Part shown: one piece after another, positions 12,431 through 22,039 of the stretch
Position numbering within the stretch: the first letter of the stretch is position 1
How the letters are laid out: each line of letters begins with the position of its first letter
Notes under the pieces: generated by a model
What the model was told of the DNA's origin: nothing
Databases searched by the model: none
Seen by the model: only the letters and a program-made list of their open reading frames with translations
Translations under genes and position numbers: made by a program
Assembly (NCBI RefSeq): GCF_004664715.2
Contig: NC_051072.1
Coordinates: forward strand, 29,223,994-29,287,993
Origin: Peromyscus leucopus
Lineage: Eukaryota; Chordata; Mammalia; Rodentia; Cricetidae
Length of the DNA: 64,000 nt
Reading direction: 5' to 3'

Positions 12431-12690
12431 TTCTCCGTTCTCAGTGCAAACAGCAGCCTGTGCCCTGGTGCAGGCGGCGGAGACTTCTGCAAGCTCCCGC
12501 CCTGCGTATTTGTAGTCTTCCGGGGAGGGGGGGCCGGACGAATTAGTAAATTTGTCCAGCTGAAAAGGTCCATTGCACGACATCGTCTATCGTGGGACAT
12601 CGACTCGGAAGGTCGAGTCACGGACACAGGCTCGCTAAAAGCGGATCCAGTAACTCCAAAGCAACGAAATCGCCACGCAGATGAGTGCGG
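12430..12690 (-). promoter_or_regulatory. Inverted, orphan copy of the Anxa2r promoter region
   Basis: On the minus strand it reads GGAAGACTACAAATACGCAG and then a copy of the 5' leader (GCTTGCAGAAGTCTCCGCCG, CAGGGCACAGGCTGC). These match the promoter and leader of Anxa2r copy 1 at 16,385-16,460. The upstream part (12,560-12,680) also matches 16,240-16,370 inverted (GCAATGGACCTTTTCAG). No Anxa2r ORF follows on the minus strand: the homology ends where the coding region should begin. It is either a promoter left by deletion or a breakpoint of the inversion that made this cluster. Confidence 0.7.
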
Positions 12691-13440
12691 GCGCCACAAC
12701 GACCAAGGCCATGAACAAGTCGGCCTTCTGCTCAGAGACAGAGCTGCAGACTGGTATCAAAGCATTTCTGCTTCTGGCTCGCACTTCTTCCTTGGCTGAG
12801 CCCACCCACCACCGTGGACCTGAAGGCCCGAACACTAAGCACCGACTGGCACAGATCTCGAGGCGGGTCACAACCCCGGAGGGTGAGACTGAGAAGCCAT
12901 CACGCCGGCGCGGTCAGGCGTCTTTCCCGCGGTACAAAAGTCCTAACCGCGCTGAGAACGGAGAAAAGAAGGCAAAAGGACAAAGGCCACAGGAGGCGGC
13001 GCCGCACTCGAGCCCTGGACCCTGCTGTCCCTGAAAACCATCAGAGGAACCAAGGGAAGCAACGGAAACGGAGATAAGGTCGTGAAAACACCGAACTTGC
13101 GGTGTTCCAGTTAGTCCGGCAGGGATGTCTTGGGACACTTGTCCGGAGAAAACGTGTCTTGGCCGATGGCAGTCGGCACTGAATCCGATAACGAAAAAAA
13201 AAAAAAATCCGTTTCAGCGTTTAGAAACAACGGAGGATGGAGCGCAGAGGACGCGAAAACGAACTGAAACCGCAGCGTTCCGACCGCATCGGGTGCAGAC
13301 TCGCACCGGGCGACAAACGTTTCTTGTGTCCTTGTCCTCTGGTCGTCCGGTTCGTGGTTGGGGTCGAATCCCGCTGCAGCCAGCCTGGCAGAACCGGATC
13401 GCAGTCCTTATAGGAAAGGGCCGAGGCCTTTCTGAACGCC
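12690..13440 (-). repeat. GC-rich modular repeat, antisense block
   Basis: The inverted arm of 11,346-11,990. GAGAAGCCATCACGCCGGCG and TCTTTCCCGCGGTACAAAAG mirror 11,915-11,985, and the end (CCTTTCTGAACGCC) mirrors 11,360-11,420. The centre of symmetry is near 12,420. Confidence 0.65.
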
Positions 13441-16374
13441 ATACTTCCTCGGCTTTCTAACCTTAGCGGATTCAGTGCCCACCAAAGTCGGTCAAGTCTC
13501 CCAAGACATCCGAACCGGCCGCCTGGGGAGGACAAATGCGGTGTTCGCACTGCGGAATCTTCGTCGCGCCTGCGTTCCTTTTGTGGAGCTGACAGTGTTC
13601 GGGAACACACGGTCCAGGGCTCGAGCACTGCGCTCGCAGACCGTACACCATCGCCCACCTTTTCGGTTAGCGAGGTGGCGATGGCCCCAGGAGCCCTGGT
13701 AAGGCGGGAAAGACTCCGGACCCGGCAGGCTGGAGGATTTCTCACTGGAGTTCTCCGAGATTGTGAGCGGCCCCGCGAACCTGCTCCAGTTGTCGGTTCG
13801 TCCGCGGGCCCCGAGTCCACGGGGGTGGGTGAGCAGAGCCGGAGCCGGGGCCAAGGGAGAAAGTCAAACCTGAAGCCCAAACTCATGGGACGCTGACCTG
13901 CACCTCTGTCTCCCAGCGGACACTTCACTCCAGGGCTCGCTGTGGCGCTGGAATTCGGCCCGGCCGCGATTCCAGGCGCACAGAGCCAGATCCAGCGGTT
14001 TTGTCGTTCGTTCATCCGCGCGTGCCCGGGATTCGCCCTTCCAGCCGATTTCGATGCGCGGTTAGAAGGCCCGGACCGCGATTTCAAACCGGGCCCGCGG
14101 TTTTCTGCCTCGTTCTCTCCTATAGCGGCCACAATTTGGCTCTGCCAGGCAGACCGCGGCAGGATTCCACCATAACCTCGTACCACGAAACACGCACCGT
14201 AGGACGTGAGGAAAACGCCGCGAGAAAAGCCTGACACCGAGTTGCCCCAGGTGCGGTCAGGACACCGTTGTCTGAGGTTCGTTTTTGGTTCGTCTACGTG
14301 CAGCTCTGCGTCGTTTCTAAACGCTGGAAATCCGTCCGTTGTCTGTTAGCGGATTTCGTACGGATGCCGTCGAAATGCACGTTTCCCACCGGGCAAGGGT
14401 CCCCTGACATTCGTTCCCGGCCGCCGGAAAGGGGACAAAGGCAGGGTTTCCAGGACCGAAATCCGTGGCGGCTGCGTTCCTTTTATTGTGCCCATGGTAT
14501 TCTGGACAGCACGGTCCTGGGCTCGAGTGCGTTGCTGTCTCCGGGCGTCTTTCGCCATTATTTCTGCCTTCGCGGCGCTGATACCGCATCCCTGGGGAGC
14601 GCCTGTCCCGCGGTCAAGGCTCAGAGCCGGCCAGCCTGGGGGCTTCTCACTCGCGCCCTCCAGGGTTGGGTCAGAACTTGAGAACTGCGCCGGTCCGCGG
14701 TTGGTCGGCCGCACCGCGGGTCCACGGTGGTGGGTGGGGACAGCGGGAGCCCCGGGCAATGCTGAAGTCCAAGTCAGAAGTCAAAACGCTTCCAAAGCCA
14801 ATCCGCAGCCCCGACTCCGAGCTGCAGTCCCCACAATTCTTCGCCGCAGGGGTCGCCGTGGCTCCAGGAAAGCGCTCAGTGGCGATTCCCGGAGCTGCAG
14901 CTTTATTTGGCGGTTTTGCCTGATGGCGATTCGCTCGTGTCCGCGATTCGTCCAGAGAGCGGACTTCCTCCCTACTGACGACGGTCAGCAGGCCGGGCTG
15001 CAGTCCGATCTCAACCCGCGTCCGTGATTTTCAGCCTCGATCCTTTCGTGTTGCAGACGGAATCCGGCTCTGGCAGGCAGGACTTGGCGACATTCTACAA
15101 GAACCACGAACACCATGGCGCTAGCGAAACGCTGAAAGAAACGTCTGGCGCCCCAGTGCGAGTCTGCACCCGACGCGGTCAGACGCTGAGGTTTCCGTTC
15201 GTTTTCGCGTCCTCTAAGCTCTACTCGCCCTTGTTTCTAAACGATGAAACGTCGAATTTTTTTACGTTAGCAGATTCATTGACGACTGCCAATGCCAAGG
15301 CACGTTTTCTCCGGACAAGTGTCCCAAGACATCCGTGCCCGACCGACTGGATGACCGAAAGTTCGGTGTTTTCACGACGGTATCACCCCCTCCGCTGCCT
15401 TCCTGTGGTTCATCTGACCGGGTCTCAAGTGCTGCAGGGTCTCCTGTGGCCCTGGCCCTCTGACCTTCTTTTCCCGGTTCGCAGGGGAGCTATGGCTTTG
15501 GTACCGCTGGCAAGACACCGGACCTCCAAGGCTTCTCACTCTCACACCCCGGGGTTGTTACCCATCTTGAGAGTTTGCGCCAATGCGTGGTCATGCCGCG
15601 GGCCCTCAGGAGCATTTCACTCCCAGTTGCGGTTAGGACGCCTTGGTTTTAATTCGATTTCGGGTCCTCTTCGTTCTGCTTGCCGTCGTTTATAAGCGAT
15701 GGAAATTCGCCAGATTTCCGTCATTACGGATTTCGTACCGATAGGGTCGAAATGCAAGTTTTCCCGACGGGAAAGTGTCCCAAGACATCTGAACCCGGGT
15801 TTCTGAAAGAGGACGAATTCCGTGTATGGACGAACGAATACTTACTCGTGTGTGTTCCTTTCGTTTCGTCAATGTTTTTCGGGGACAACATGTTCCAGGG
15901 CTCCAGTGAGGCAGTGTCTCTGATGGCCTTCTCAGTCTCGCAGTTTTTCTCCGTTCCTGGTGCACATACGGACCAGGCGAGCGCTAGTACCACGGGCAAA
16001 ACGACGGGCACCGCAGACCTGCCTGACGGATTCTCACTCACACCAAACGGGGGTGTGACCGGGCTCGAGATCTGTGCCAGCCCGGGGTTAGTGCGCGGCC
16101 TCTCAGGTCCACGGTGGTGGGTGGGCCCAGCCAATGAAGAAGTGGGAGCCAGAAACAGAAATGATTTGGATGCCAGCCTGCAGCTCCACCTTCGAGCACC
16201 AGGCCGCTTACACAGGACACTTGAGTAAACCATAGGGCGACTGCGATTCCAGTGCTTTGGGGATTCTGGGCTCGCTTTTAACGAGGGAGTCTCCGTGATC
16301 CGACCTCCCAGGCGAAGTCGGAGGACTGATTTCGGGCAATGGACGTTTTCAGGCGGACTTGTGCGGGAATTCTT
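13440..16374 (+). repeat. GC-rich modular repeat, sense block up to Anxa2r copy 1
   Basis: At least three modules in sense orientation (core GTTTCTAAACGCTGGAAATC at 14,310; related cores at 15,235 and 15,690), each with an AAGTGTCCCAAGACATC(C/T)G element or its relative. The element GTCCACGGTGGTGGGTGGG occurs at 14,720 and 16,107. A 338-residue minus-strand open frame (14,237-13,221) lies here but crosses module borders and is not kept in other copies. Confidence 0.65.
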
Positions 16375-16487
16375 CGGACCCCGCCCCCTGGAAGACTACA
16401 AATACCCAGGGCCTGAGCCTGCAGAAGAATCTGCAGCCTGCACTGTGCACAGGCTTCTGACGTCCCGCTGCAGGTGCTGCAAGAGCG
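16375..16487 (+). promoter_or_regulatory. Anxa2r copy 1 promoter and 5' leader
   Basis: A GC box (CCCCGCCCCC) abuts GGAAGACTACAAATACCCAG, whose TACAAATA is a TATA-like element. A leader rich in CTGCAG follows to the ATG. The whole stretch is conserved before all four copies, which is the main evidence that it is functional. Confidence 0.65.
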
Positions 16488-17042
16488 ATGGAGCCGACTT
16501 TCTGGTCCGTGCACGTGAAGCAAGCCTGGGATTCCGCGCCGGGGGCGCCAGAGACCGAACCTCTGCTTCCTGTCTTCTCGGAAGAACGTGGGCCGTGGCC
16601 TCTTCCTTTCTATCCGGTCCTAGGAGGGATCCGCTCCGACAGAGGTGACGATCTCGAGCAACCGCTTCCGTGTCTCCAGGGTGACTTGGCGGGATCCGAC
16701 GGGAGGACCGAGTCTTCCAGCGAGCCGGACTCCCCGCGGGCCTTCCACGAGGGACGGGGGCGACCTGTGACCCCGGCAAGCGTGGAGGACTCCGACCTAG
16801 AACCGGTCCCAGAGGCAGAGCAGCCCCGGCCCTGGTCCAGAGCGCCCCACCCTCGCCAGGAATCGCGGGACACCGAGACCACGGAAAGGAGAAGCCCTGG
16901 GGAGTGGGAGCCGCCCACCACAGGAGACCTGAGGGGAGGACCGCGGGTTTGGTCCGCCATCCGGCGGCGCATTTTTAGCTTGTTCCGCTGCTGCGTGCCA
17001 CGTGGCTGCTGCAAACCGGAACTCGGCAGCAGGGAGCCTTAG
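16488..17042 (+). CDS. Anxa2r: Annexin A2 receptor-like protein, array copy 1 (184 aa)
   Basis: Single-exon ORF of 184 codons plus TAG. The first ~48 residues carry the ANXA2R signature: MEPTFWSVHVKQAWDS, then a Pro/Glu linker, then GPWPLPFYPVLGG; the human protein has the same block and a similar length (about 190 aa). The middle is acidic and Ser/Pro-rich (SVEDSDLEPVPEAEQ). The C-terminus has basic residues (IRRRI), a short hydrophobic stretch and two Cys pairs (RCCVPRGCC), ending GSREP. ANXA2R is reported as a cell-surface receptor for annexin A2; no classical signal peptide is visible here, so membrane topology stays open. I chose the ATG that begins the conserved block. A GC box and TACAAATA element lie ~100 bp upstream, and two AATAAA signals follow. 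Copies 1 and 2 differ at roughly a dozen residues. Identity is from motif recognition, not a database search. Confidence 0.85.
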   Translation: MEPTFWSVHVKQAWDSAPGAPETEPLLPVFSEERGPWPLPFYPVLGGIRSDRGDDLEQPLPCLQGDLAGSDGRTESSSEPDSPRAFHEGRGRPVTPASVEDSDLEPVPEAEQPRPWSRAPHPRQESRDTETTERRSPGEWEPPTTGDLRGGPRVWSAIRRRIFSLFRCCVPRGCCKPELGSREP

Positions 17043-17156
17043 GGAGCCTCAGGCTCCTTTCAGCGTTTTAGAGTGCGCTCTGTGCTAAGAGATTGCCTGC
17101 CAAAACCTCTTCCTTCCTCGCAGCCGGAAGTCTTCTGGGCAGCCTGCTGCTTCCAA

Positions 17157-17217
17157 AATAAATTCCTATATCCACGTGCCTCAGATGGTCAGTGTCAATT
17201 CTTGCTTGCTCAATAAA
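17157..17217 (+). terminator. Poly(A) signals of Anxa2r copy 1
   Basis: AATAAA at 17,157-17,162 and 17,212-17,217, both repeated at the same place after copies 2 and 3. Confidence 0.7.
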
Positions 17218-17276
17218 TGATTCCGAAGGTAATTAATTTAATAGGCTGTGCGCGCCAGTTTTCAGAGCTACTTGGT

Positions 17277-17296
17277 GACACTCAGGGGGCGCTGTT
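17277..17296 (+). promoter_or_regulatory. CTCF-like motif, unit 1
   Basis: GACACTCAGGGGGCGCTG contains AGGGGGCGCT, the core of the CTCF consensus. It recurs downstream of copies 2 and 3 at the same place in the unit. Confidence 0.45.
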
Positions 17297-17904
17297 TCTA
17301 GGCTTGGTGGAGAAGCTGGTGTGGGGACCACCGAGGTTAGCCCACCAGCCTTCACGAGGTCAGGGTGGGTGGGGTGCCCCGGATTCGTCCAGGCAGCCGA
17401 CTTCGGATCGATCGACTGTCAGCAGGCCGGCTGCAATCCGACCGAACGCGATCTCAAACCGCGTGTGTGATTTTCTGTCTCGGTCCTTTCGCTTTGCAGG
17501 CGGAATCCTGCTCTGCCCCGCAGGACCTGGCCACATTCCACACTAACCAGGAAGGCGTTTCGCGTGAGGGAAACGTTGGAGGAAACGTTTGGCGCCTTGG
17601 TGCGCGGTTGCACCAGACGCAGTTTGACGCTGCGGTTTCCGTTCTTTTTCATGTAAGCTCCGTTCGCCGCGGTTTCTAATCGCTAAAAACTTTTATTTTT
17701 TTATTATATTTTTTTTCAAGTTCACGGATTCAGTGCTGACTGCCATCGGCCAAGGCTCGTTTTCTCCGGACAAGTGTCCCAAGACAACGGACCGCGGCCT
17801 CCTCCTGTAAGAGGACGAATTCGGTGGATGGACGCCCGAATCTCCGTAGCCTCTGCTTTCCTTTCGTCTTGTCAACCGTTTTCGGGTACAGCTCGGTCTA
17901 GGGC

Positions 17905-18470
17905 TGGAGCGCGGTCCAGTGCTCCAACACGACCAAGTGCTTGATGAAGGTTAAGGGCTGGAACACCGTCCAGCGCTCTAACGCGACCAAGTGCTCGACC
18001 GATCATGTGTGGATGTCGGTCAAGTGCTCAAACACGGTCCAGTGCTGACACAGGACCAAGTGCTGGAACACCACCAAGTGCCGGAACAGGTTCAACTGCC
18101 CGATGACGGTCCAGTGCTCCAACATGAACACGACCAAGTGTTCGATCACGACTTAGTGCTCGAAACACCGTCCAGTGCTCCAACGCGACAAAGTGATGGA
18201 TGACGGTCAAGTGCTGGAAAAACCGCCCAGTGCTCCAACACGACCCATGAAGTTCAAGTGCTGGATGACGGCCAAGTGCTCGAACACCACCCATGGAGTT
18301 CAAGTGTGGATGACTGTAAAGTGCTCGAACACGCCCACGACCGTGTGCAGAGGCAGCGTTCAGTGCTGGAACACGTCCAGGTGCTGGATAAAGGTCAAGT
18401 GCTCAAAACACCGTCCAGTGCTCTAACCCGACCAAGTGCTCGAATACGACCAAGTGCTTGAAGACCTAGG
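17905..18470 (+). repeat. 18-bp minisatellite, unit between Anxa2r 1 and 2
   Basis: Degenerate tandem repeat with a basic period near 18 bp (GACCAAGTGCTGGAACAC), alternating with GTCCAGTGCTCCAACACG forms. Because 18 is a multiple of three, reading frames stay open and give pseudo-peptides such as repeated GQVLEH; these are not genes. More than a dozen CAAGTG words are present. It ends at the conserved block GGCAATAGACGTTTTAAG before the next promoter. Confidence 0.8.
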
Positions 18471-18509
18471 CAATAGACGTTTTAAGATGGACAGACAAGT
18501 TTACCAGTT

Positions 18510-18625
18510 TTTCCGCCCCTGCCCCCCTGGAAGACTACAAATACCCAGGACCTGAGCCTGCAGAAGAATCTGCAGCCGGCACAGTGCACAGGCTTCTGCC
18601 TCCTGCTGTAGGTGCTGCAAGAGCA
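18510..18625 (+). promoter_or_regulatory. Anxa2r copy 2 promoter and 5' leader
   Basis: Same arrangement as copy 1, with a C-rich GC box (CCGCCCCTGCCCCCC), then GGAAGACTACAAATACCCAG. It is preceded by the unit-specific block GGCAATAGACGTTTTAAGAT that closes the minisatellite. Confidence 0.65.
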
Positions 18626-19180
18626 ATGGAGCCGACTTTCTGGTCCGTGCGCGTGAAGCAGGCCTGGGATTCCGCACCGGTGGCGCCAGAGACCGAACCT
18701 CTGCTTCCTGTCTTCTCGGAAGAACTTGGGCCTTGGCCTCTTCCTTTCTATCCGGTCTTAGGAGGGATCCGCTCCGACAGAGGTGACGATCTCGAGCAAC
18801 CGCTTCCATGTCTCCAGGGTGATTTGGCGGGATCCGACGGGAGGACCGAGTCTTCCAGCGAGCCGGACTCCCCGCGGGCCTTCCACGAGGGACCGGGGCG
18901 ACCTGCGACCCCGGCAAGCGTGGAGGACTCCGACCTAGAACCGGTCCCAGAGGCAGAGCAGCCCCGGCCCTGGTCCAGAGCGCCCCACCGTCGCCAGGAA
19001 TCGCGGGACACCGAGACCACGGAAAGGAGAAGCCCTGGGGAGTGTGAGCCGCACACCACTGGAGACCTGAGGGGAGGACCGCGGGTTTGGTCCGCCATCC
19101 GTGGGCGCATTTGTAGCGTGTTCCGCTGCTGCGTGCCACGTGGCTGCTGCTTCCCGGAACGTGGCAGCAGGGAGCCTTAG
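18626..19180 (+). CDS. Anxa2r: Annexin A2 receptor-like protein, array copy 2 (184 aa)
   Basis: Intact single-exon ORF of the same length as copy 1, 2,138 bp downstream of it. An upstream in-frame ATG at 18,584 would add 14 residues, but these are not in the other copies, so I start at 18,626. Changes from copy 1 include H9R in the N-terminal block, GECEPH for GEWEPP, and a C-terminus reading IRGRICSVFRCCVPRGCC, with one extra cysteine and one less arginine. All the conserved blocks are present (AWDSAP, GPWPLPFYPVLGG, SVEDSDLEPVPEAEQ, CCVPRGCC). Promoter element, poly(A) signals and upstream minisatellite are repeated as in copy 1. It looks functional by reading frame; expression cannot be judged. 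Confidence 0.85.
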   Translation: MEPTFWSVRVKQAWDSAPVAPETEPLLPVFSEELGPWPLPFYPVLGGIRSDRGDDLEQPLPCLQGDLAGSDGRTESSSEPDSPRAFHEGPGRPATPASVEDSDLEPVPEAEQPRPWSRAPHRRQESRDTETTERRSPGECEPHTTGDLRGGPRVWSAIRGRICSVFRCCVPRGCCFPERGSREP

Positions 19181-19294
19181 GGAGCTGCAGGCGCCCTTCA
19201 GCGTTTTAGAGTGCGCTCTGTGCCAAGAGAATGCCTGCCTAAACCTCTTCCTTCCTTGGTGCTGAAGGTCTTCTGGGCAGCCGGCTGCTTCCAA

Positions 19295-19355
19295 AATAAA
19301 TTCCTACATGCACGTGCCTCAGATGGTCAGTGTCAGTTCTTGCTTGCTTAATAAA
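19295..19355 (+). terminator. Poly(A) signals of Anxa2r copy 2
   Basis: AATAAA at 19,295-19,300 and 19,350-19,355. Confidence 0.7.
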
Positions 19356-19414
19356 TGATTCCGAAGGTAATTAATTTAATAGGCTGTGCGCGCCAGTTTT
19401 CAAAGCTACTTGGT

Positions 19415-19434
19415 GACACTCAGGGGGCGCTGTT
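19415..19434 (+). promoter_or_regulatory. CTCF-like motif, unit 2
   Basis: Identical CTCAGGGGGCGCTG, 2,138 bp from the unit 1 motif. Confidence 0.45.
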
Positions 19435-19807
19435 TCTAGGCTTGGTGGAGAAGCTGGCCTGGGGACCTCCGAGGTTAGCCCACCAGCCTTCACGAGGACA
19501 GGGTGGGTGGGGTGCCCGCGATTCGTCCAGGCAGCCGACTTCGGATCGATCGACTGTCAGCAGGCCGGGCTGCAATCCGACCGCGTTCTCAACCCGAGTG
19601 TGTGATTTTCCGTCTTGGTCCTTTCGCTTTGCTGGCGGAATCCTGCTCTGCCCCGCAGGCCCTGGCCACATTCCACACTAACCAGGAAGGCGTTTCATGT
19701 GAGGGAAACGGTTGGCACTGTGGTGCGCGGTTGCACCAGACGCAGTTTGACGCTGCGGTTTCGGTTCTTTTTCCTCTATGCTCCGTTCGCCGCGGTTTCT
19801 AATCGCT

Positions 19808-19844
<37 letters not shown>

Positions 19845-20034
19845 TTCACGGATTCAGTGCTGACTGCCATAGGCCAAGGCACGTTTTCTCCGGACAAGTG
19901 TCCCAAGACAACGGACCGCGGCCTCCTGTAAGAGGACGAATTCGGTGGATGGACGACCGAATCTCCGTAGCCTCTGTTTTCCTTTCGTTTTGTCAACCGT
20001 TTTCGGGTAGAGCACGGTCTAGGGCTCGAGCGCG

Positions 20035-20515
20035 GTCCAGTGCTCCAACACGACCAAGTGCTGGATGAAGGTTAAGGGCTGGAACACCGTCCAGCGCTCT
20101 AATGCGACCAAGTGCTCGACCGATCCTGTGCGGATGACGGTCAAGTGCTCAAACACTGTCCAGTGCTGACACAGGACCAAGTGCTGGAACAGGACCAAGT
20201 GCTGGAACAGGTTCAAATGCCCGATGACGGTCCAGTGCTCCAACATGAAAACGACCAAGTGTTCGATCACGACCAAGTGCTCCAACGCGACAAAGTGATA
20301 GATGACGGTCAAGTGCTGGAATCACCGTCCAGTGCTCCAACACCAACCATGAAGGTCAAGTGCTGGATGAGGGTCAAGTGCTGGAACACGACCACGACCG
20401 TGTGCAGGAAGATCGTCCAGTGCTGAAACACGTCCAAGTCCTCGATGAAGGTCAAGTGCTCAAAACACCGTCCAGTGCTCTAACGCGACCAAGTGCTCGA
20501 ATACGACCAAGTGCT
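20035..20515 (+). repeat. 18-bp minisatellite, unit between Anxa2r 2 and 3
   Basis: Same repeat and flanks as at 17,905-18,470. It includes two perfect adjacent units of GACCAAGTGCTGGAACAG near 20,175-20,210. Confidence 0.8.
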
Positions 20516-20569
20516 CGAGATCTAGGCAATAGACGTTTTAAGATGGACAGACAAGTTTACCAATTTTTC

Positions 20570-20682
20570 CGACCCCGCCCCCCTGGAAGACTACAAATAC
20601 CCAGGACCTGAGCCTGCAGAAGAATCTGCAGCCGGCACTGTGCACAGGCTGCTGACCTCCCAGTGCAAGGGCTGTTTGAGTG
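20570..20682 (+). promoter_or_regulatory. Anxa2r copy 3 promoter and 5' leader
   Basis: GACCCCGCCCCCCTGG followed by AAGACTACAAATACCCAG. The spacing to the ATG is close to that of the other copies. Confidence 0.65.
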
Positions 20683-21213
20683 ATGGAGCGGACTTTCTGG
20701 TCCGTGCACCTGAAGCAGGTCTGGGATTCCGCCCCTATGGCGCCAGAGACCGAACTTCTGCTTCCGGTCTTCTCGGAAGAACGTGGACCTTGGCCTCTTC
20801 CTTTCTATCCGGTCCTAGGAGGGATCCGCTCCGACAGAGGTGACGATCTCGAGCAACCGCTTCCAGGTCTCCAAGGTGACTTCGAAGGAGTCATTTGGGA
20901 GGACCGAGTCTTCCAGCGAGCCGGACTCCCCGCGTGCTTCCACGAGGGACTCGAGCAACCATCGACCCCGGCAAGCGTGGAGGACTCCGACCTAGAACCG
21001 GTCCCAGAGGCAGAGCAGCCCCGGCCCTGGTCCAGAGCGCCCCACCGTCGCCAGGAATCGCGGGACACCGAGACCACGGAGAGGAGAAGCCCTGGGGAGT
21101 GTGAGCCGCCCACCACCGGAGACCTGAGGGGAGGAGTGCGCATTGGTTGGGTGTTCTGCTGCTGCGTGCCACGTGGCTGGTGCAAACCGGAACTCGGCAG
21201 CAGGGAGCCTTAG
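20683..21213 (+). CDS. Anxa2r: Annexin A2 receptor-like protein, array copy 3 (176 aa, altered)
   Basis: Open from ATG to TAG but changed in two places. First, compared with copies 1, 2 and 4 there is one extra base near 20,888-20,896 and one missing base near 20,931-20,936. About 16 residues between them (VIWEDRVFQRAGLPAC) are read in another frame, replacing the Ser-rich stretch of the others. Second, an in-frame 24-bp loss before the C-terminus removes the WSAIRRRI-like segment, so the protein runs LRGGVRIGWVFCCCVPRGW, and the second Cys pair is reduced to one cysteine. The N-terminal signature (MERTFWSVHLKQVWDS, GPWPLPFYPVLGG) is intact. It may encode a diverged protein or be an early pseudogene. 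GTG at 20,680 precedes the ATG and is not the start. Confidence 0.75.
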   Translation: MERTFWSVHLKQVWDSAPMAPETELLLPVFSEERGPWPLPFYPVLGGIRSDRGDDLEQPLPGLQGDFEGVIWEDRVFQRAGLPACFHEGLEQPSTPASVEDSDLEPVPEAEQPRPWSRAPHRRQESRDTETTERRSPGECEPPTTGDLRGGVRIGWVFCCCVPRGWCKPELGSREP

Positions 21214-21327
21214 GGAGCTGCAGCTGCCTGTCAGCGTTTTAGAGTGCGCTCTGTGCCAAGAGATTGCCTGCCAAAACCTCTTCCTTCCTCGCAGCCAGAA
21301 GTCTTCTGGGCAGCCGGCTGCTTCCAA

Positions 21328-21390
21328 AATAAATTCCTACATCCACGTGCCTCAGATGGTCAGTGTCAATTCTTGCTTGCTTAATAAATG
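21328..21390 (+). terminator. Poly(A) signals of Anxa2r copy 3
   Basis: AATAAA at 21,328-21,333, with a second AATAAA about 50 bp further on. Confidence 0.7.
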
Positions 21391-21447
21391 ATTCCAAACG
21401 TAATTAATTTAATAGGCTGTGCGCGCCAGTTTTCAAAGCTACTTGGT

Positions 21448-21467
21448 GACACTCAGGGGGCGCTGTT
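21448..21467 (+). promoter_or_regulatory. CTCF-like motif, unit 3
   Basis: Identical CTCAGGGGGCGCTG, 2,033 bp from the unit 2 motif. Confidence 0.45.
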
Positions 21468-22039
21468 TCAAGACTTGGTGGAGAAGCTGGTGTGGGGACC
21501 TCCGAGGTTAGCCCACCAGCCTTCACGAGGACAGGGTGGGTGGGGTGACCTGGACTTGTCCAGTTAGCCGATATTGTTTCGACTGTCAGCAGGCGAGATG
21601 CAATCCGACCGCGATCTCAAACCGCGTCTGTGATTTTGTGCCTCGGTTCTTTGGCCTTGCAGGCGGAATCCTGCTCTGCCAGGCAGGACCTGGCCACATT
21701 CCACACTAACCAGGAACCCGTTTCGCGTGAGGGAAACGTTTGGCGCCGTGGTCCGCGTGTGCACCCGACTCAGTTAGCCGCTGCGGTTTTCGTTCTTTTT
21801 CCTCTAAGTTTCTAATCGCTGAAACTTCGATTTTTTTCCACCCCCCGTTAGTGGATTCAGGGTCTACTGCCATCTCCAAAGCACGTTTTGTCCGGACAAT
21901 GTCCCAAGATATCCGACTCTTGCTTCCTGTAAGAGGACGAATTCGGTGTATGGACGACCGAATCTCCGTAGACACCGCTTTCCTTTCTTTTGTCAAGGGT
22001 TTTGGGGTACAGCAAGGCCCAGGGCAGGAGCGGTCCACT

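Noticed and set aside
13221..14237. 338-codon minus-strand open frame
   Set aside because: GC-rich DNA has few stops. The frame crosses borders between repeat modules, and the equivalent modules elsewhere do not keep it.
15024..15695. 223-codon plus-strand open frame
   Set aside because: Same reason: it runs through non-coding module sequence that is stop-filled in the sister modules between the Anxa2r genes.
16396..16779. Minus-strand frames opposite Anxa2r
   Set aside because: Shadow frames of the coding strand; they reappear opposite each copy with weaker conservation.
18028..18303. Repetitive peptide frames in the minisatellites (VLEH, ALDR repeats)
   Set aside because: Explained by an 18-bp period, which keeps all frames open.
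17905..18470. Regular repeats resembling a CRISPR array
   Set aside because: Units are ~18 bp, degenerate and contiguous with no unique spacers, in a mammalian genome. It is a minisatellite.
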